The notes under the pieces: model-generated
What the model saw: only the letters and a program-made list of their open reading frames with translations
Told to the model about the DNA's origin: nothing
The model's database searches: none
NCBI GenBank assembly: GCA_044361595.1
Contig: JBIKIN010000008.1
Location: 83,898 to 147,897, forward strand
Direction: 5' to 3'
DNA from: Pseudopedobacter sp044361595
GTDB taxonomy: Bacteria > Bacteroidota > Bacteroidia > Sphingobacteriales > Sphingobacteriaceae
Length of the DNA: 64,000 nucleotides
Shown: one piece after another, positions 9,317 through 18,130 of the stretch
Numbering within the stretch: position 1 is the first letter of the stretch
Layout of the letters: each line of letters begins with the position of its first letter
Made by a program: the position numbers and the translations under genes

Positions 9317-10150
9317 TTATTTTGAGATAGCTACTTTTAACCACATTTCTGTTGGAGAAAAAAGAGACATAAAGTCCATACCGCTATTAGCTCCGCCTCT
9401 TTGACCGCCGCCGCCCATGCCGCCGCCACCAAAACCACCACCCATTCCGCCGTAACCGCCGCCGCCCATACCTCCTTCTGGTAACTCTATACCATTAAGT
9501 TTAATATTTAAGGCAAACTCATTGGTATTGGTAATATTTAACATGGTTAATGGGATTGCAATCTCGTAAACCAAGGCATTTTTAGCGTCGTAATTAATCC
9601 CTGTTTTAATTCCATATGTATTATAGATTGATATTTTAACTTCTTTAATATCTTTAATGCCTTCTACCTTAATTTCTTTAAGTTTAGCTAATGTTGCCTT
9701 TCTTAATTCATCTCGCTCTTTCTGACGTTCTTCTGGAGTTTTCTCTACTCTTGTTGTGCCATCGCCAGATGGCCTCTGACCTTGAGAAAATCTGTTTCTC
9801 ATTTCTGTCATCATGGTTGTTTGATCTACCAATGGAAATGTAATAACACCCGTTTGCTTTTTCTTACCTGTGGTATTAACAGATACACTTACCCCACCAG
9901 CCAAAATTTTATTTTGCTCCATTTGTTTATTGGCTTTTAGAAAAACATATAGATTTTTATCATCATGGGCAACATGATAATATAGTTTGGTGATTTTATC
10001 GTAGTTGGTTAATGTATCAGTAAACTCGTTTAGTTTACCATCAATTTTTAAACCTGTAGGGGCTTTTGCAAGATTTAAAACATCTTGCGCTACAGTTTTA
10101 TTGGATGCAAATAAGATTGTAGTTAATAATAAAGTGTAAATAAATTTCAT
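9317..10150 (-). CDS. Exported CBM9/DOMON-like protein with Gly-rich C-terminal region
   Basis: The 277-residue protein has a signal peptide (about 1-21, cleavage before QDVLNLAKAP). The N-terminal half (IDGKLNEFTDTLTNYDKITKLYYHV split by loops, then DDKNLYVFLKA) resembles the family-9 carbohydrate-binding-module-like fold common in Bacteroidetes exported proteins. A charged helix follows (about 145-170, KTPEERQKERDELRKA). Residues about 228-258 are almost pure Gly with Met/Tyr/Phe. It lies 59 bases upstream of the TonB receptor, which also carries a Gly-rich segment, so the two probably work together at the outer membrane. Function is unknown. Confidence 0.75.
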   Translation of the reverse strand: MKFIYTLLLTTILFASNKTVAQDVLNLAKAPTGLKIDGKLNEFTDTLTNYDKITKLYYHVAHDDKNLYVFLKANKQMEQNKILAGGVSVSVNTTGKKKQTGVITFPLVDQTTMMTEMRNRFSQGQRPSGDGTTRVEKTPEERQKERDELRKATLAKLKEIKVEGIKDIKEVKISIYNTYGIKTGINYDAKNALVYEIAIPLTMLNITNTNEFALNIKLNGIELPEGGMGGGGYGGMGGGFGGGGMGGGGQRGGANSGMDFMSLFSPTEMWLKVAISK

Positions 10151-10239
10151 GATGCAATTTTAATTTTTATGTTTAAGTTTTTAAATTCTTTGATACAGGC
10201 TGTCTATTAAAATAGACCAAACCCTAAATGATAGAGATT

Positions 10240-10953
10240 TTATAAGTTTTTACTGTTTATATATTTAACTAAATCATCTCGGTAAAAATCAGATACCGAT
10301 ATTTCTTTACTTGGTAAAACCACATGATTTCTCTTAAATGCCATCATATGGTTTAAAGAAATAATGAATGATTTATGGATTCTTAAAAAATTTTGATTTT
10401 TTAAACGTTCCTCTAAATAACGCATGCTTAAGCGTGTAATAATTGGTTTATCGTTTTCTAATAAGTAAATCTTAATGTAGTCTTTTAAGCCTTCTACATA
10501 TTCTATTTCATCTATTTTAATTTTAATATTTGCATAATCTGCATTAACAAATAGATAATCATCTTTAATAGTTTGGGTATTATCTCTTTGTTGCTTATAA
10601 GTGTGCAAGTCAAGAACCTTGTTAACTGCTTTTAAAAAGCGCTCAAACGGATAAGGTTTTAATAAATAATCTATCACGTCTAAATCAAAACCTTCTCTTG
10701 CATATTGCTCATAAGCGGTAGCAAAAATAACCATAGGTGGGTTTTGCATAGATTTTAATAGTTGCAAACCATTAATACCAGGCATTTGAATGTCTAAAAA
10801 AATTAAATCGATACTTTCTTTTTTAATCAACTCTAAACCTTCTAGGGCATTTTTACAGGAGCCAATTAAGTTTAAAAAACTAACTTGTTTAATATTATCT
10901 TCTAAAAGCTCCCTAGCTAAAGGCTCGTCGTCTATAACTAGGCAGTTAATCAT
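10240..10953 (-). CDS. LytTR-family response regulator
   Basis: The 237-residue protein has an N-terminal receiver domain with acidic pocket D8-D9, phosphoacceptor D54 (LIFLDIQMPG) and the conserved Lys in LLKPYPFERF. A C-terminal LytTR DNA-binding domain spans about 140-237 (DYLFVNADYANIKI; EGLKDYIKIYL; FLRIHKSFIISLNHM). It should bind direct repeats upstream of target genes when phosphorylated by the adjacent kinase. Its start overlaps the kinase stop by 8 bases (ATGATTAA arrangement), so the two are translationally coupled. Confidence 0.95.
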   Translation of the reverse strand: MINCLVIDDEPLARELLEDNIKQVSFLNLIGSCKNALEGLELIKKESIDLIFLDIQMPGINGLQLLKSMQNPPMVIFATAYEQYAREGFDLDVIDYLLKPYPFERFLKAVNKVLDLHTYKQQRDNTQTIKDDYLFVNADYANIKIKIDEIEYVEGLKDYIKIYLLENDKPIITRLSMRYLEERLKNQNFLRIHKSFIISLNHMMAFKRNHVVLPSKEISVSDFYRDDLVKYINSKNL

Positions 10954-11971
10954 TTGCTTTTATCTTTAATTGCACTTTAAACAAGTTGTTATTATCAGTT
11001 ATATTTAGGCTATAGTTTTCCTTGTACAATAACTCTAACCTTCTTTTAGCATTTACTAAACCTATACCAGAACTATTGTCTTTACTTTCTTCGGTTAGGG
11101 TAATCTCATTCTCTACCTCAAAAGTAAGTGTTTTGTTCGCTACCAACATTGTAATTTTTATGATAGGTTTGTTTTGCGAGCCCATACCATGTTTAAAAGC
11201 ATTTTCTACAAATGGAATTAAAAGCATAGGTTCTAATTCAAAATCGTTAACATCTCCACTGTATTCAAATATAATTTCGGCATCATCACCAAATCTTAAT
11301 TTTTGTAGGTCTATATATCCGTTTAAATATTTAAGCTCTTGGGTTAAATATATTTTACCTTGGTTACCCTCATAAAGCATATACCTTAACAAGTTAGAAA
11401 GCTGTATAAGCGCAGGCTCCATTTTGTCGCTTTTTTTACGAGCCAAAGAAACTAAATTGTTTAACACGTTAAACATAAAATGAGGACTTACCTGCGAGCG
11501 TAGGAAAGAAAGTTCTGTTTTAAGATTTTCTGTTTCTTTTTCTTTAATTATTTTTTGCTCTCTTATATAGTCTACAATAATTCTATAACTGGTACTAACC
11601 AATAGCATAAATAAGTAAGAAAGAATATTTGAAAGTGGCGATCTATTCCATCTTCTTTTAACCGGAAATAAGTCTTGATCAACATACTTAGCTAGAAAAA
11701 AAGCAACTATTACACACAGTATTAAAGAAATTAGATAAATTATTAATCCCTTCCTTTTAAAAATGACTGGAAAAAAATAATACGCATTTAGATAAAAAAG
11801 AATAGCAAGAATTGCATTATTAATAAGTAAACGGTAGATAAAATACTCGGAAAAATTAGTATTGGGCCCATTATATCTAAATAAGAATGTAGGTAATACT
11901 AGCATTGTCCAAAACACAATATGTAACAGGTACATTTGTAATGTGGTAATATTAATTTTAAAATTTTTCAT
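10946..11971 (-). CDS. LytS/YehU-type sensor histidine kinase
   Basis: The 341-residue protein has about four membrane helices in residues 13-130, a short coiled linker (IREQKIIKEKETENLKTEL) and a His_kinase domain with the predicted phospho-acceptor H164 in SPHFMFNVLNNL. A HATPase segment follows (PMLLIPFVENAFKHGM; SGIGLVNAKRRLELLY). No periplasmic sensor domain is evident, so the signal is likely membrane-borne. It is the first gene of the minus-strand unit leading to the LytTR regulator, the CBM9-like protein and the TonB receptor. Confidence 0.93.
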   Translation of the reverse strand: MKNFKINITTLQMYLLHIVFWTMLVLPTFLFRYNGPNTNFSEYFIYRLLINNAILAILFYLNAYYFFPVIFKRKGLIIYLISLILCVIVAFFLAKYVDQDLFPVKRRWNRSPLSNILSYLFMLLVSTSYRIIVDYIREQKIIKEKETENLKTELSFLRSQVSPHFMFNVLNNLVSLARKKSDKMEPALIQLSNLLRYMLYEGNQGKIYLTQELKYLNGYIDLQKLRFGDDAEIIFEYSGDVNDFELEPMLLIPFVENAFKHGMGSQNKPIIKITMLVANKTLTFEVENEITLTEESKDNSSGIGLVNAKRRLELLYKENYSLNITDNNNLFKVQLKIKAND

Positions 11972-12397
11972 TCTGCAATATTCCTTGATATTCTATTAAA
12001 ATATTAATCTGCAATAATTTCAAAATGCATAAGCACAGTCAATTTACAAGTTTGCAAATAGAATAATTAATAAACTGATAAGAGATTTAAATAGGCAAAA
12101 CGGGAATATTAATATACCAAATAGACTAATAATGCTACTTTAAGAATTAATCAAATAAAAATGCCCGATCTCACGTTCTGAGGCCGGGCATTTTACACAA
12201 TAAAACTTAGTAAAGATTTTTATACCTAATTACAGCGTATAAACCTTTATGGGCAACTAGCACAATTGCCACAGGTGTTATACGGTAAACTTTTAATTAG
12301 GTTCTAAAATTTAAAAATAAGTATAGATTATTTTTAAATTGAATCTAAATCAAAAAAATATAACCTAGGCTAGTGTTGTAACGTAAGAGGATTTAGT
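11972..12397. other. Divergent intergenic region with a possible small minus-strand transcript
   Basis: The spacer separates the minus-strand kinase from the plus-strand Hpt gene. Besides the hairpin at 12157-12194, a short minus-strand reading frame at 12303-12247 ends in TCGNCASCP and a stop 53 bases before that hairpin, but it has no ATG, GTG or TTG start. The rest is A+T-rich with no recognisable gene. Confidence 0.35.
12157..12194. terminator. Orphan terminator-like hairpin
   Basis: AAAATGCCCG (12157-12166) pairs with CGGGCATTTT (12185-12194), with inner CTCA/TGAG pairing. It has A-run and T-run ends, so it could act in either direction. Neither flanking gene ends here, as both diverge from this spacer. 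That implies an unannotated small transcript on one strand. Confidence 0.7.
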
Positions 12398-12787
12398 ATG
12401 AAAAACATTATAAATACCACATTTGATAATTATCAAATTCATGTGAATCATTTTAATCTAGAGAGAATTAAAAAATATTTAGGGAATGATACAATAGCTA
12501 TTAAAGAAATTTTATTGATTGTAGTTGCAGATATCAAATTATCATCTAAAAAAATAGAGCATTGTATTTTCACTAAAAACATTAATGAAATAAAAAATAT
12601 AGCTCACAATTTGTACGGAACCTGTGCAACCATCGGTTTAGAAAATTTAAGTAAAATTGCTAGAAAAATTGAACAAGAACAAGTCTTTGATGATATTGCT
12701 TATTATCAATTACTAAAGAAATTAAAGTCAGAAATTTCTATTTGTACTAATCTTATTCATAATTACATCTATATGGACTCATTTTAA
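12398..12787 (+). CDS. Stand-alone histidine phosphotransfer (Hpt) protein
   Basis: This 129-residue protein is a single four-helix Hpt domain. The phospho-accepting histidine is H70 in IAHNLYGTCATIGLENL, followed by the helix SKIARKIEQEQ. It would relay phosphate between a receiver domain and a downstream receiver. The same motif pattern (HKLYGTASATGLDIL) is at the C-terminus of the hybrid kinase encoded 111 bases downstream, so the two domains are probably paralogous and this protein is likely a partner or competitor in that phosphorelay. Confidence 0.88.
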   Translation: MKNIINTTFDNYQIHVNHFNLERIKKYLGNDTIAIKEILLIVVADIKLSSKKIEHCIFTKNINEIKNIAHNLYGTCATIGLENLSKIARKIEQEQVFDDIAYYQLLKKLKSEISICTNLIHNYIYMDSF

Positions 12788-12898
12788 ACATATAACTAAA
12801 CGTATTAACATAAACTAATTCACTAATAAGCAACAATTAATCTTATGTTATTCAAAAATTTTATATTCATATTTGATGAATAATATTGAACTAGGCAT

Positions 12899-15800
12899 AT
12901 GGACATTGTTAAACCAGATGATTATGAATTAGAGCGCTTAAAAGTATTAAATGCCTATGAAATTTTAGATACTTTACCGCAAGAAGCTTTTGATAGATTT
13001 ACAAAATTAGCATCAAATATTTGTGGTACTCCTATTTCGCTAGTTTCTTTAGTAGACGCTGACCGACAATGGTTTAAATCAAAAAAAGGCATAGATGCCA
13101 ACGAAACTCCAAGAGCATGGTCTTTTTGTAGCCATGCCATTCAAGATAACCAATTAATGGAGGTTAAAGATGCTACCCAAGATCTTAGGTTTAGAGATAA
13201 CCCTTTAGTAACGGGTGATCCAAATATTAGGTTTTATGCCGGTTATCCACTAATAGACAATAATGGTTATGCCTTAGGTACATTATGTGTTATTGACGAT
13301 AAACCCAAAGTACTTAACCAAACACAAAAAGACGCATTAAAATTACTCACTCAAACTGTAGTAGATTTAATTGAACAACAAAGAAAATATCAAGAAGTAA
13401 GCAACTTTAATAAATTATTTGAAGTCTCTAACGACTTAATTTGCTTAGTAAATATAGATGGTTATTTTAAAAAAGTTAACCCTGCTTTTTATAATGTTTT
13501 AGGCTACCAACAAAAAGACGTAATTAACAAATCCATTTTTGATTTTATCCATCAAGATGATAAATTATCAGCAAAAAATGCTTTTGAAAATATAGATAAA
13601 ACAGATATCAAAATAGACTTTGTAACTAAGTTTAGAAACAATGTTGGAGCATATAAAAGTTTAAACTGGGTGTTTTCTACAGACCCTATCACAGGTTTTA
13701 TTTTTGCAGTTGCTAGAGATATCACACAAGATAGAGACAAAGAAGCGCTATTAAAAATATCTGAATCTAAATTTAGGGCCTTTTTTGAAAGTTCTAATAG
13801 CTTTATGTGTACGCATGATTTAGCAGGTAATTTTATTAGTATAAATCACGCAGGGGCAGAAATTTTAGGTTACAAGCCCGAAGAATTATTAAAAAAATCT
13901 TTATTTGATGTTGTGCCCAAAGATAGGCATCAAAATATAGAATCTTACCTTAAAGAAATTAATAACAAAGGCAAATCTACAGGCGTTATGAATACCAAAC
14001 ATAAAGACGGGAGTTCTTTAATTTGGATTTATAATAATGTAATAGAAACAGATGCAGACAACAACAAATATGTTATTGGTAATGCTGTTGATATATCTGA
14101 GAGATATAGGCTAGAAGAGGATTTAAAAAATACCAAAGAAAAGCTAGAACAAACCAATAAAGTAGCAAATATTGGTACTTGGGAATTTAATCTAGAAACT
14201 CAAAGTATTTATTGGTCAGAAGTAACTAAAGCCATACACGGCGTAAGCTTAGATTATATCCCTAATTTAGAAAATGCAATTCCTTTCTTTGTTGGCGAAC
14301 ATCAAAAAATTATTTTAGACGCCTTTAACAAAGCCATAGACAACCAACAACCCTATGATTTAGAGCTTCGAATTCTAACTCAGAAAGGAGACTATGCTTG
14401 GGTTAGAATTATCGGAAACCCGGAGTTTAAAGACGGAAAGTGTAAAAGAGTTTATGGTACTTTTCAAGATATAACCGAGAATTATTTATACCGTATAGAT
14501 TTAAAAAGAGCAAAACTACAAGCAGAGGAAGCTAATAAATCTAAATCTGAATTTTTAGCTAGCATGAGCCACGAGATACGCACCCCGCTAAATGGTGTAA
14601 TTGGCTTTACTGATTTAGTTTTGAAAACATCTTTAAACCAAACTCAGCAGCAATATTTAACCATTGTTAATCAATCTGCCAATTCTTTATTAGCAATTAT
14701 TAACGATATTCTTGATTTCTCTAAAATAGAGGCGGGTAAATTAGATTTAGATATAGAAAAATCTGATTTGTTTGAAATTACCAGCCAAGCAGCAGATATT
14801 ATAGCTTATCAAGCGCAAAATAAAGGTTTAGAAGTTTTATTAAATATAGACCCTAACATGACTCGCTTTGCAATGGTAGATAGTTTAAGATTAAAACAAG
14901 TCATCGTAAATCTATTGGGTAATGCTGTCAAATTCACAGAAAAAGGTGAAATAGAACTTAAGGTTTATGCGGAGGCTAGTGAAAATGATAAAAGCGCCAG
15001 TTTCCATTTTGAGGTAAGAGATACCGGTATTGGTATTAAAGAAGAAAAGTTAGAGAAAATTTTTGAAGCTTTCTCTCAAGAAGATACTTCTACCACAAAA
15101 AAATATGGCGGAACAGGTTTGGGTTTAACAATTTCTAATAGGCTGTTAGGTTTAATGGGAAGTAAATTAGAGCTTAAAAGCCAAATTGGTATAGGAAGTA
15201 CTTTTTACTTTAACGTAAACTTAGAAATTGACAATACATTAGTAAATAATGTAATAGAAGAGACAACTATTAAAAAGGTATTAATTGTAGATGATAACGA
15301 TAATAACAGGCTGATATTAAAGCAAATGCTATTAACTAAAAACATTGAAAGCGATGAGGCTAGCAATGGTATAGAAGCTCTACAGATATTAAGTACTGGC
15401 AAAATATATGATACGATATTACTTGATTATCATATGCCTTATATGGATGGTTTAGAAACTATTGAGAAAATAAGATTAAAATTTAATACCCTAGAAAAGC
15501 AAAATATTGTATTGCTACATAGCTCTTCTGATGATGAAAAAATAATTAGTACTTGCGAAAAGTATGACGTTAAACTGAGGATGGTGAAGCCCATTAAAAT
15601 GCAAGACTTATTTCAAAAATTAGCCCAGCTTAACCAACCTTTTGTCAATACGCTACAAGAAATAAAAGCTCCTGCTGTTCAAAATAACCAAGCAGTTAAC
15701 ATTTTAATTGCCGAAGATAATTTAGTTAACAAATTATTGGCAAGAACAGTGGTGGGTAAAATTTTAACAAACGCTACCATAATAGAAGTTGATAACGGAC

Positions 15801-16438
15801 AAGAAGCGGTTGAAAAGTTTAGAAACGCAAGAATAGATATTATTTTAATGGATATCCAAATGCCTATAATGAATGGCTACCAAGCTACGGAAGAAATTAG
15901 AAAAATAGAACAAAATAGAATTCATACACCTATTATCGCTTTAACTGCTGGCAATGTAAAAGGAGAGCGAGAAAAATGTTTACAACAAGGCATGGATGAT
16001 TTTGTGACTAAACCTTTTGTAGAGGAAGATTTAATAAAACTTTTTGGCAAATGGTTACCAAGCAGCGAAGAAGGTAAAGCAGCAAAATCAAAATCCTCGC
16101 TCCATAACACTCACTTCAATAAAAATAAGTTAAGAGATTTTATGGATGAAGATGTAGAAATAGTTAAACAAGTATTAAACATTACCATCAAAGAAATAAA
16201 GAAAACAGACAATAATTTAAAGCAACTATTACTAAATCCTGATTTAGATGCTATTAATGCTATTGGTCATAAATTATATGGTACGGCATCGGCAACAGGT
16301 TTAGATATATTGGCAGATTTAGCAAAAGAGCTAGAGCTGTTAGAAAACATAGATTTATTAGAAAATCTTTATCAGAAAATTAATAAAGAAATACAAATAG
16401 TCATAACTTTAATGGAACAAGAAATAAATAAAATATAA
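12899..16438 (+). CDS. Hybrid sensor histidine kinase (GAF-PAS-PAS-PAS-HK-REC-REC-Hpt)
   Basis: The 1179-residue soluble protein has a GAF domain (about 10-160), three PAS domains (about 165-285, 290-405, 415-530), then HisKA with phospho-His H558 (MSHEIRTPLNG). A HATPase_c domain follows (NLLGNAVKFTEKG; DTGIGIKEEKLEKIF; GGTGLGLTIS). Two receiver domains carry D843 (LLDYHMPYMDG) and D985 (LMDIQMPIMNG), and a terminal Hpt carries H1124. There is no membrane segment, so it senses a cytoplasmic signal through GAF/PAS. It has no DNA-binding domain, so its output passes through the Hpt to another regulator. The GAF segment has the common 'SLVDADRQWFKSKKG' architecture of Bacteroidetes kinases. Confidence 0.94.
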   Translation: MDIVKPDDYELERLKVLNAYEILDTLPQEAFDRFTKLASNICGTPISLVSLVDADRQWFKSKKGIDANETPRAWSFCSHAIQDNQLMEVKDATQDLRFRDNPLVTGDPNIRFYAGYPLIDNNGYALGTLCVIDDKPKVLNQTQKDALKLLTQTVVDLIEQQRKYQEVSNFNKLFEVSNDLICLVNIDGYFKKVNPAFYNVLGYQQKDVINKSIFDFIHQDDKLSAKNAFENIDKTDIKIDFVTKFRNNVGAYKSLNWVFSTDPITGFIFAVARDITQDRDKEALLKISESKFRAFFESSNSFMCTHDLAGNFISINHAGAEILGYKPEELLKKSLFDVVPKDRHQNIESYLKEINNKGKSTGVMNTKHKDGSSLIWIYNNVIETDADNNKYVIGNAVDISERYRLEEDLKNTKEKLEQTNKVANIGTWEFNLETQSIYWSEVTKAIHGVSLDYIPNLENAIPFFVGEHQKIILDAFNKAIDNQQPYDLELRILTQKGDYAWVRIIGNPEFKDGKCKRVYGTFQDITENYLYRIDLKRAKLQAEEANKSKSEFLASMSHEIRTPLNGVIGFTDLVLKTSLNQTQQQYLTIVNQSANSLLAIINDILDFSKIEAGKLDLDIEKSDLFEITSQAADIIAYQAQNKGLEVLLNIDPNMTRFAMVDSLRLKQVIVNLLGNAVKFTEKGEIELKVYAEASENDKSASFHFEVRDTGIGIKEEKLEKIFEAFSQEDTSTTKKYGGTGLGLTISNRLLGLMGSKLELKSQIGIGSTFYFNVNLEIDNTLVNNVIEETTIKKVLIVDDNDNNRLILKQMLLTKNIESDEASNGIEALQILSTGKIYDTILLDYHMPYMDGLETIEKIRLKFNTLEKQNIVLLHSSSDDEKIISTCEKYDVKLRMVKPIKMQDLFQKLAQLNQPFVNTLQEIKAPAVQNNQAVNILIAEDNLVNKLLARTVVGKILTNATIIEVDNGQEAVEKFRNARIDIILMDIQMPIMNGYQATEEIRKIEQNRIHTPIIALTAGNVKGEREKCLQQGMDDFVTKPFVEEDLIKLFGKWLPSSEEGKAAKSKSSLHNTHFNKNKLRDFMDEDVEIVKQVLNITIKEIKKTDNNLKQLLLNPDLDAINAIGHKLYGTASATGLDILADLAKELELLENIDLLENLYQKINKEIQIVITLMEQEINKI

Positions 16439-16454
16439 TTAAGAAAAAACTTGT

Positions 16455-16497
16455 AAAGCAAAAAACCTATATTTTTAAGATATAGGTTTTTTGCTTT
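16455..16497. terminator. Bidirectional hairpin terminator
   Basis: An 18-base arm (16455-16472, AAAGCAAAAAACCTATAT) is perfectly complementary to 16480-16497 around a 7-base loop. It lies between convergent genes (stops 16438 and 16541). Confidence 0.92.
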
Positions 16498-16540
16498 AGG
16501 GCCAATTTATTTACTCAATAAAGCCAATGGCCTTTTTAAA

Positions 16541-17842
16541 CTAATTGCTTTTCTTTTGTTTATAATATTTTTTTTCTGGCCTATCACCAGCGTACTTAGT
16601 ATTTGCTTTTTTAGTGCCATTATTAGCATTTTCAGGTTTTTTAAAACTTCTTTCGTTGTTCCTACCGCCTCTAAAATCCTTCGGCTTTTTTTCAGGTATA
16701 ATTCCTTTAAAGGGGTAAGGATGATCTTCTACAACCGGAATGTTCTTATTAATTAATTTATGTATATCCTTTAAATATTCTTTTTCTTCGGCATCGCAAA
16801 AAGATAATGCAGTGCCATTAGCCCCAGCTCTACCGGTACGGCCTATTCGGTGTACGTAGGTTTCGGCAACGTTAGGCATTTCAAAATTAATCACATGTGC
16901 TAATTCGTCAATATCAATTCCACGGGCGGCAATATCGGTGGCAACCAAAACCCTAATACTTTGATTTTTAAAACTTTCTAAAGCATTTTGTCTGGCGTTT
17001 TGAGATTTATTACCATGTATAGCGGCTGCCTTTATCCCTTCTTTAGCTAAAGTTTTAACTACTTTGTCTGCCCCATGCTTGGTTCTCGTAAAAACCAATG
17101 CTGTTTTTATGGATTTATCACTTAATAAATGTAACAATAAATCGTTCTTGTTTTGCTTATCTACGTAGTACAAAAACTGGTTAATGGTATCGGCAGTTGA
17201 AGAAACTGGAGTAACCTCTACCCTTTTGGGGTTATTTAAAATTGCATTGGCAAGTTTAGTTATTGCAGGAGGCATTGTAGCCGAAAAAAACAAGGATTGC
17301 CTCTTTTTTGGTAATAAAGCAATCAGTTTGTTCACATCGTGAATAAAACCCATATCCAACATTCTATCCGCTTCATCCAATACAAAATATTCTATGTCTT
17401 TTAAAGTTATAAATCGCTGATTGATTAAATCTAATAACCTGCCCGGTGTGGCAACTAAAATATCAACCCCTTTTTGCAAAATATCTGTTTGTGCTTTTTG
17501 TCCCACGCCACCAAAAATAACAGTGTGCTTAAGGTGTAAGAATTTGCCATAATCGGCAAAACTTTCGCCTATTTGTATGGCTAATTCTCTGGTAGGGGTT
17601 ACAATTAACGCTTTAATCTTACGCAAACCCTTTGTAGGCTCAGTATTTAAATGCATCAACTGAATAATAGGAATGGCAAAGGCTGCAGTTTTTCCTGTAC
17701 CCGTTTGTGCGCATCCTAATAAATCGTTTTCTTGTAATAAAAGCGGAATGGCTTGTGCTTGAATTGGTGTAGGCTTATCGTAACCTTGTAATTTTAATGC
17801 CTTTTGTATAGGCACTATTAGTTCTAAATCTTCAAATGTCAT
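16541..17842 (-). CDS. DEAD-box RNA helicase, RhlE-like
   Basis: The ATG at 17842 gives 433 residues beginning MTFEDLELIVPIQKAL, where the family's Q-motif region starts; an upstream in-frame codon at 17875 would add eleven residues that do not look conserved. Helicase motifs in order: AQTGTGKT (Walker A), PTRELA, TPGRLLD, DEADRMLDMGF, SAT, ARGIDI and HRIGRTGR. The C-terminal 60 residues are a basic Arg/Gly/Lys/Asn tail that should bind RNA. These enzymes remodel ribosomal or messenger RNA. It is monocistronic, with a terminator downstream. Confidence 0.93.
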   Translation of the reverse strand: MTFEDLELIVPIQKALKLQGYDKPTPIQAQAIPLLLQENDLLGCAQTGTGKTAAFAIPIIQLMHLNTEPTKGLRKIKALIVTPTRELAIQIGESFADYGKFLHLKHTVIFGGVGQKAQTDILQKGVDILVATPGRLLDLINQRFITLKDIEYFVLDEADRMLDMGFIHDVNKLIALLPKKRQSLFFSATMPPAITKLANAILNNPKRVEVTPVSSTADTINQFLYYVDKQNKNDLLLHLLSDKSIKTALVFTRTKHGADKVVKTLAKEGIKAAAIHGNKSQNARQNALESFKNQSIRVLVATDIAARGIDIDELAHVINFEMPNVAETYVHRIGRTGRAGANGTALSFCDAEEKEYLKDIHKLINKNIPVVEDHPYPFKGIIPEKKPKDFRGGRNNERSFKKPENANNGTKKANTKYAGDRPEKKYYKQKKSN

Positions 17843-18130
17843 ATATGTATTTTTTAAGGTAAGCACATCAATCACATTGTATGAAGTAAAATTAGCAACC
17901 TTATTTTGCGCAAAGGTACGTTTAATAATTGGCTAACCGTTTTAAGGCCTCCGTTTGGTGTTGATTTGAAAGAAACAGAGATGTTATGGCTAAAAAATAA
18001 ACTATTAATTTTTCATTTATTAACCTTTTAGTGCAATAATTTTTGTTAAATTACCATAATGGCAAATATTTTTTATTCAAAATAAACCTTATCAGCTTTT
18101 TTCAGTCAGATGAACATAAACCCGTAAAAA

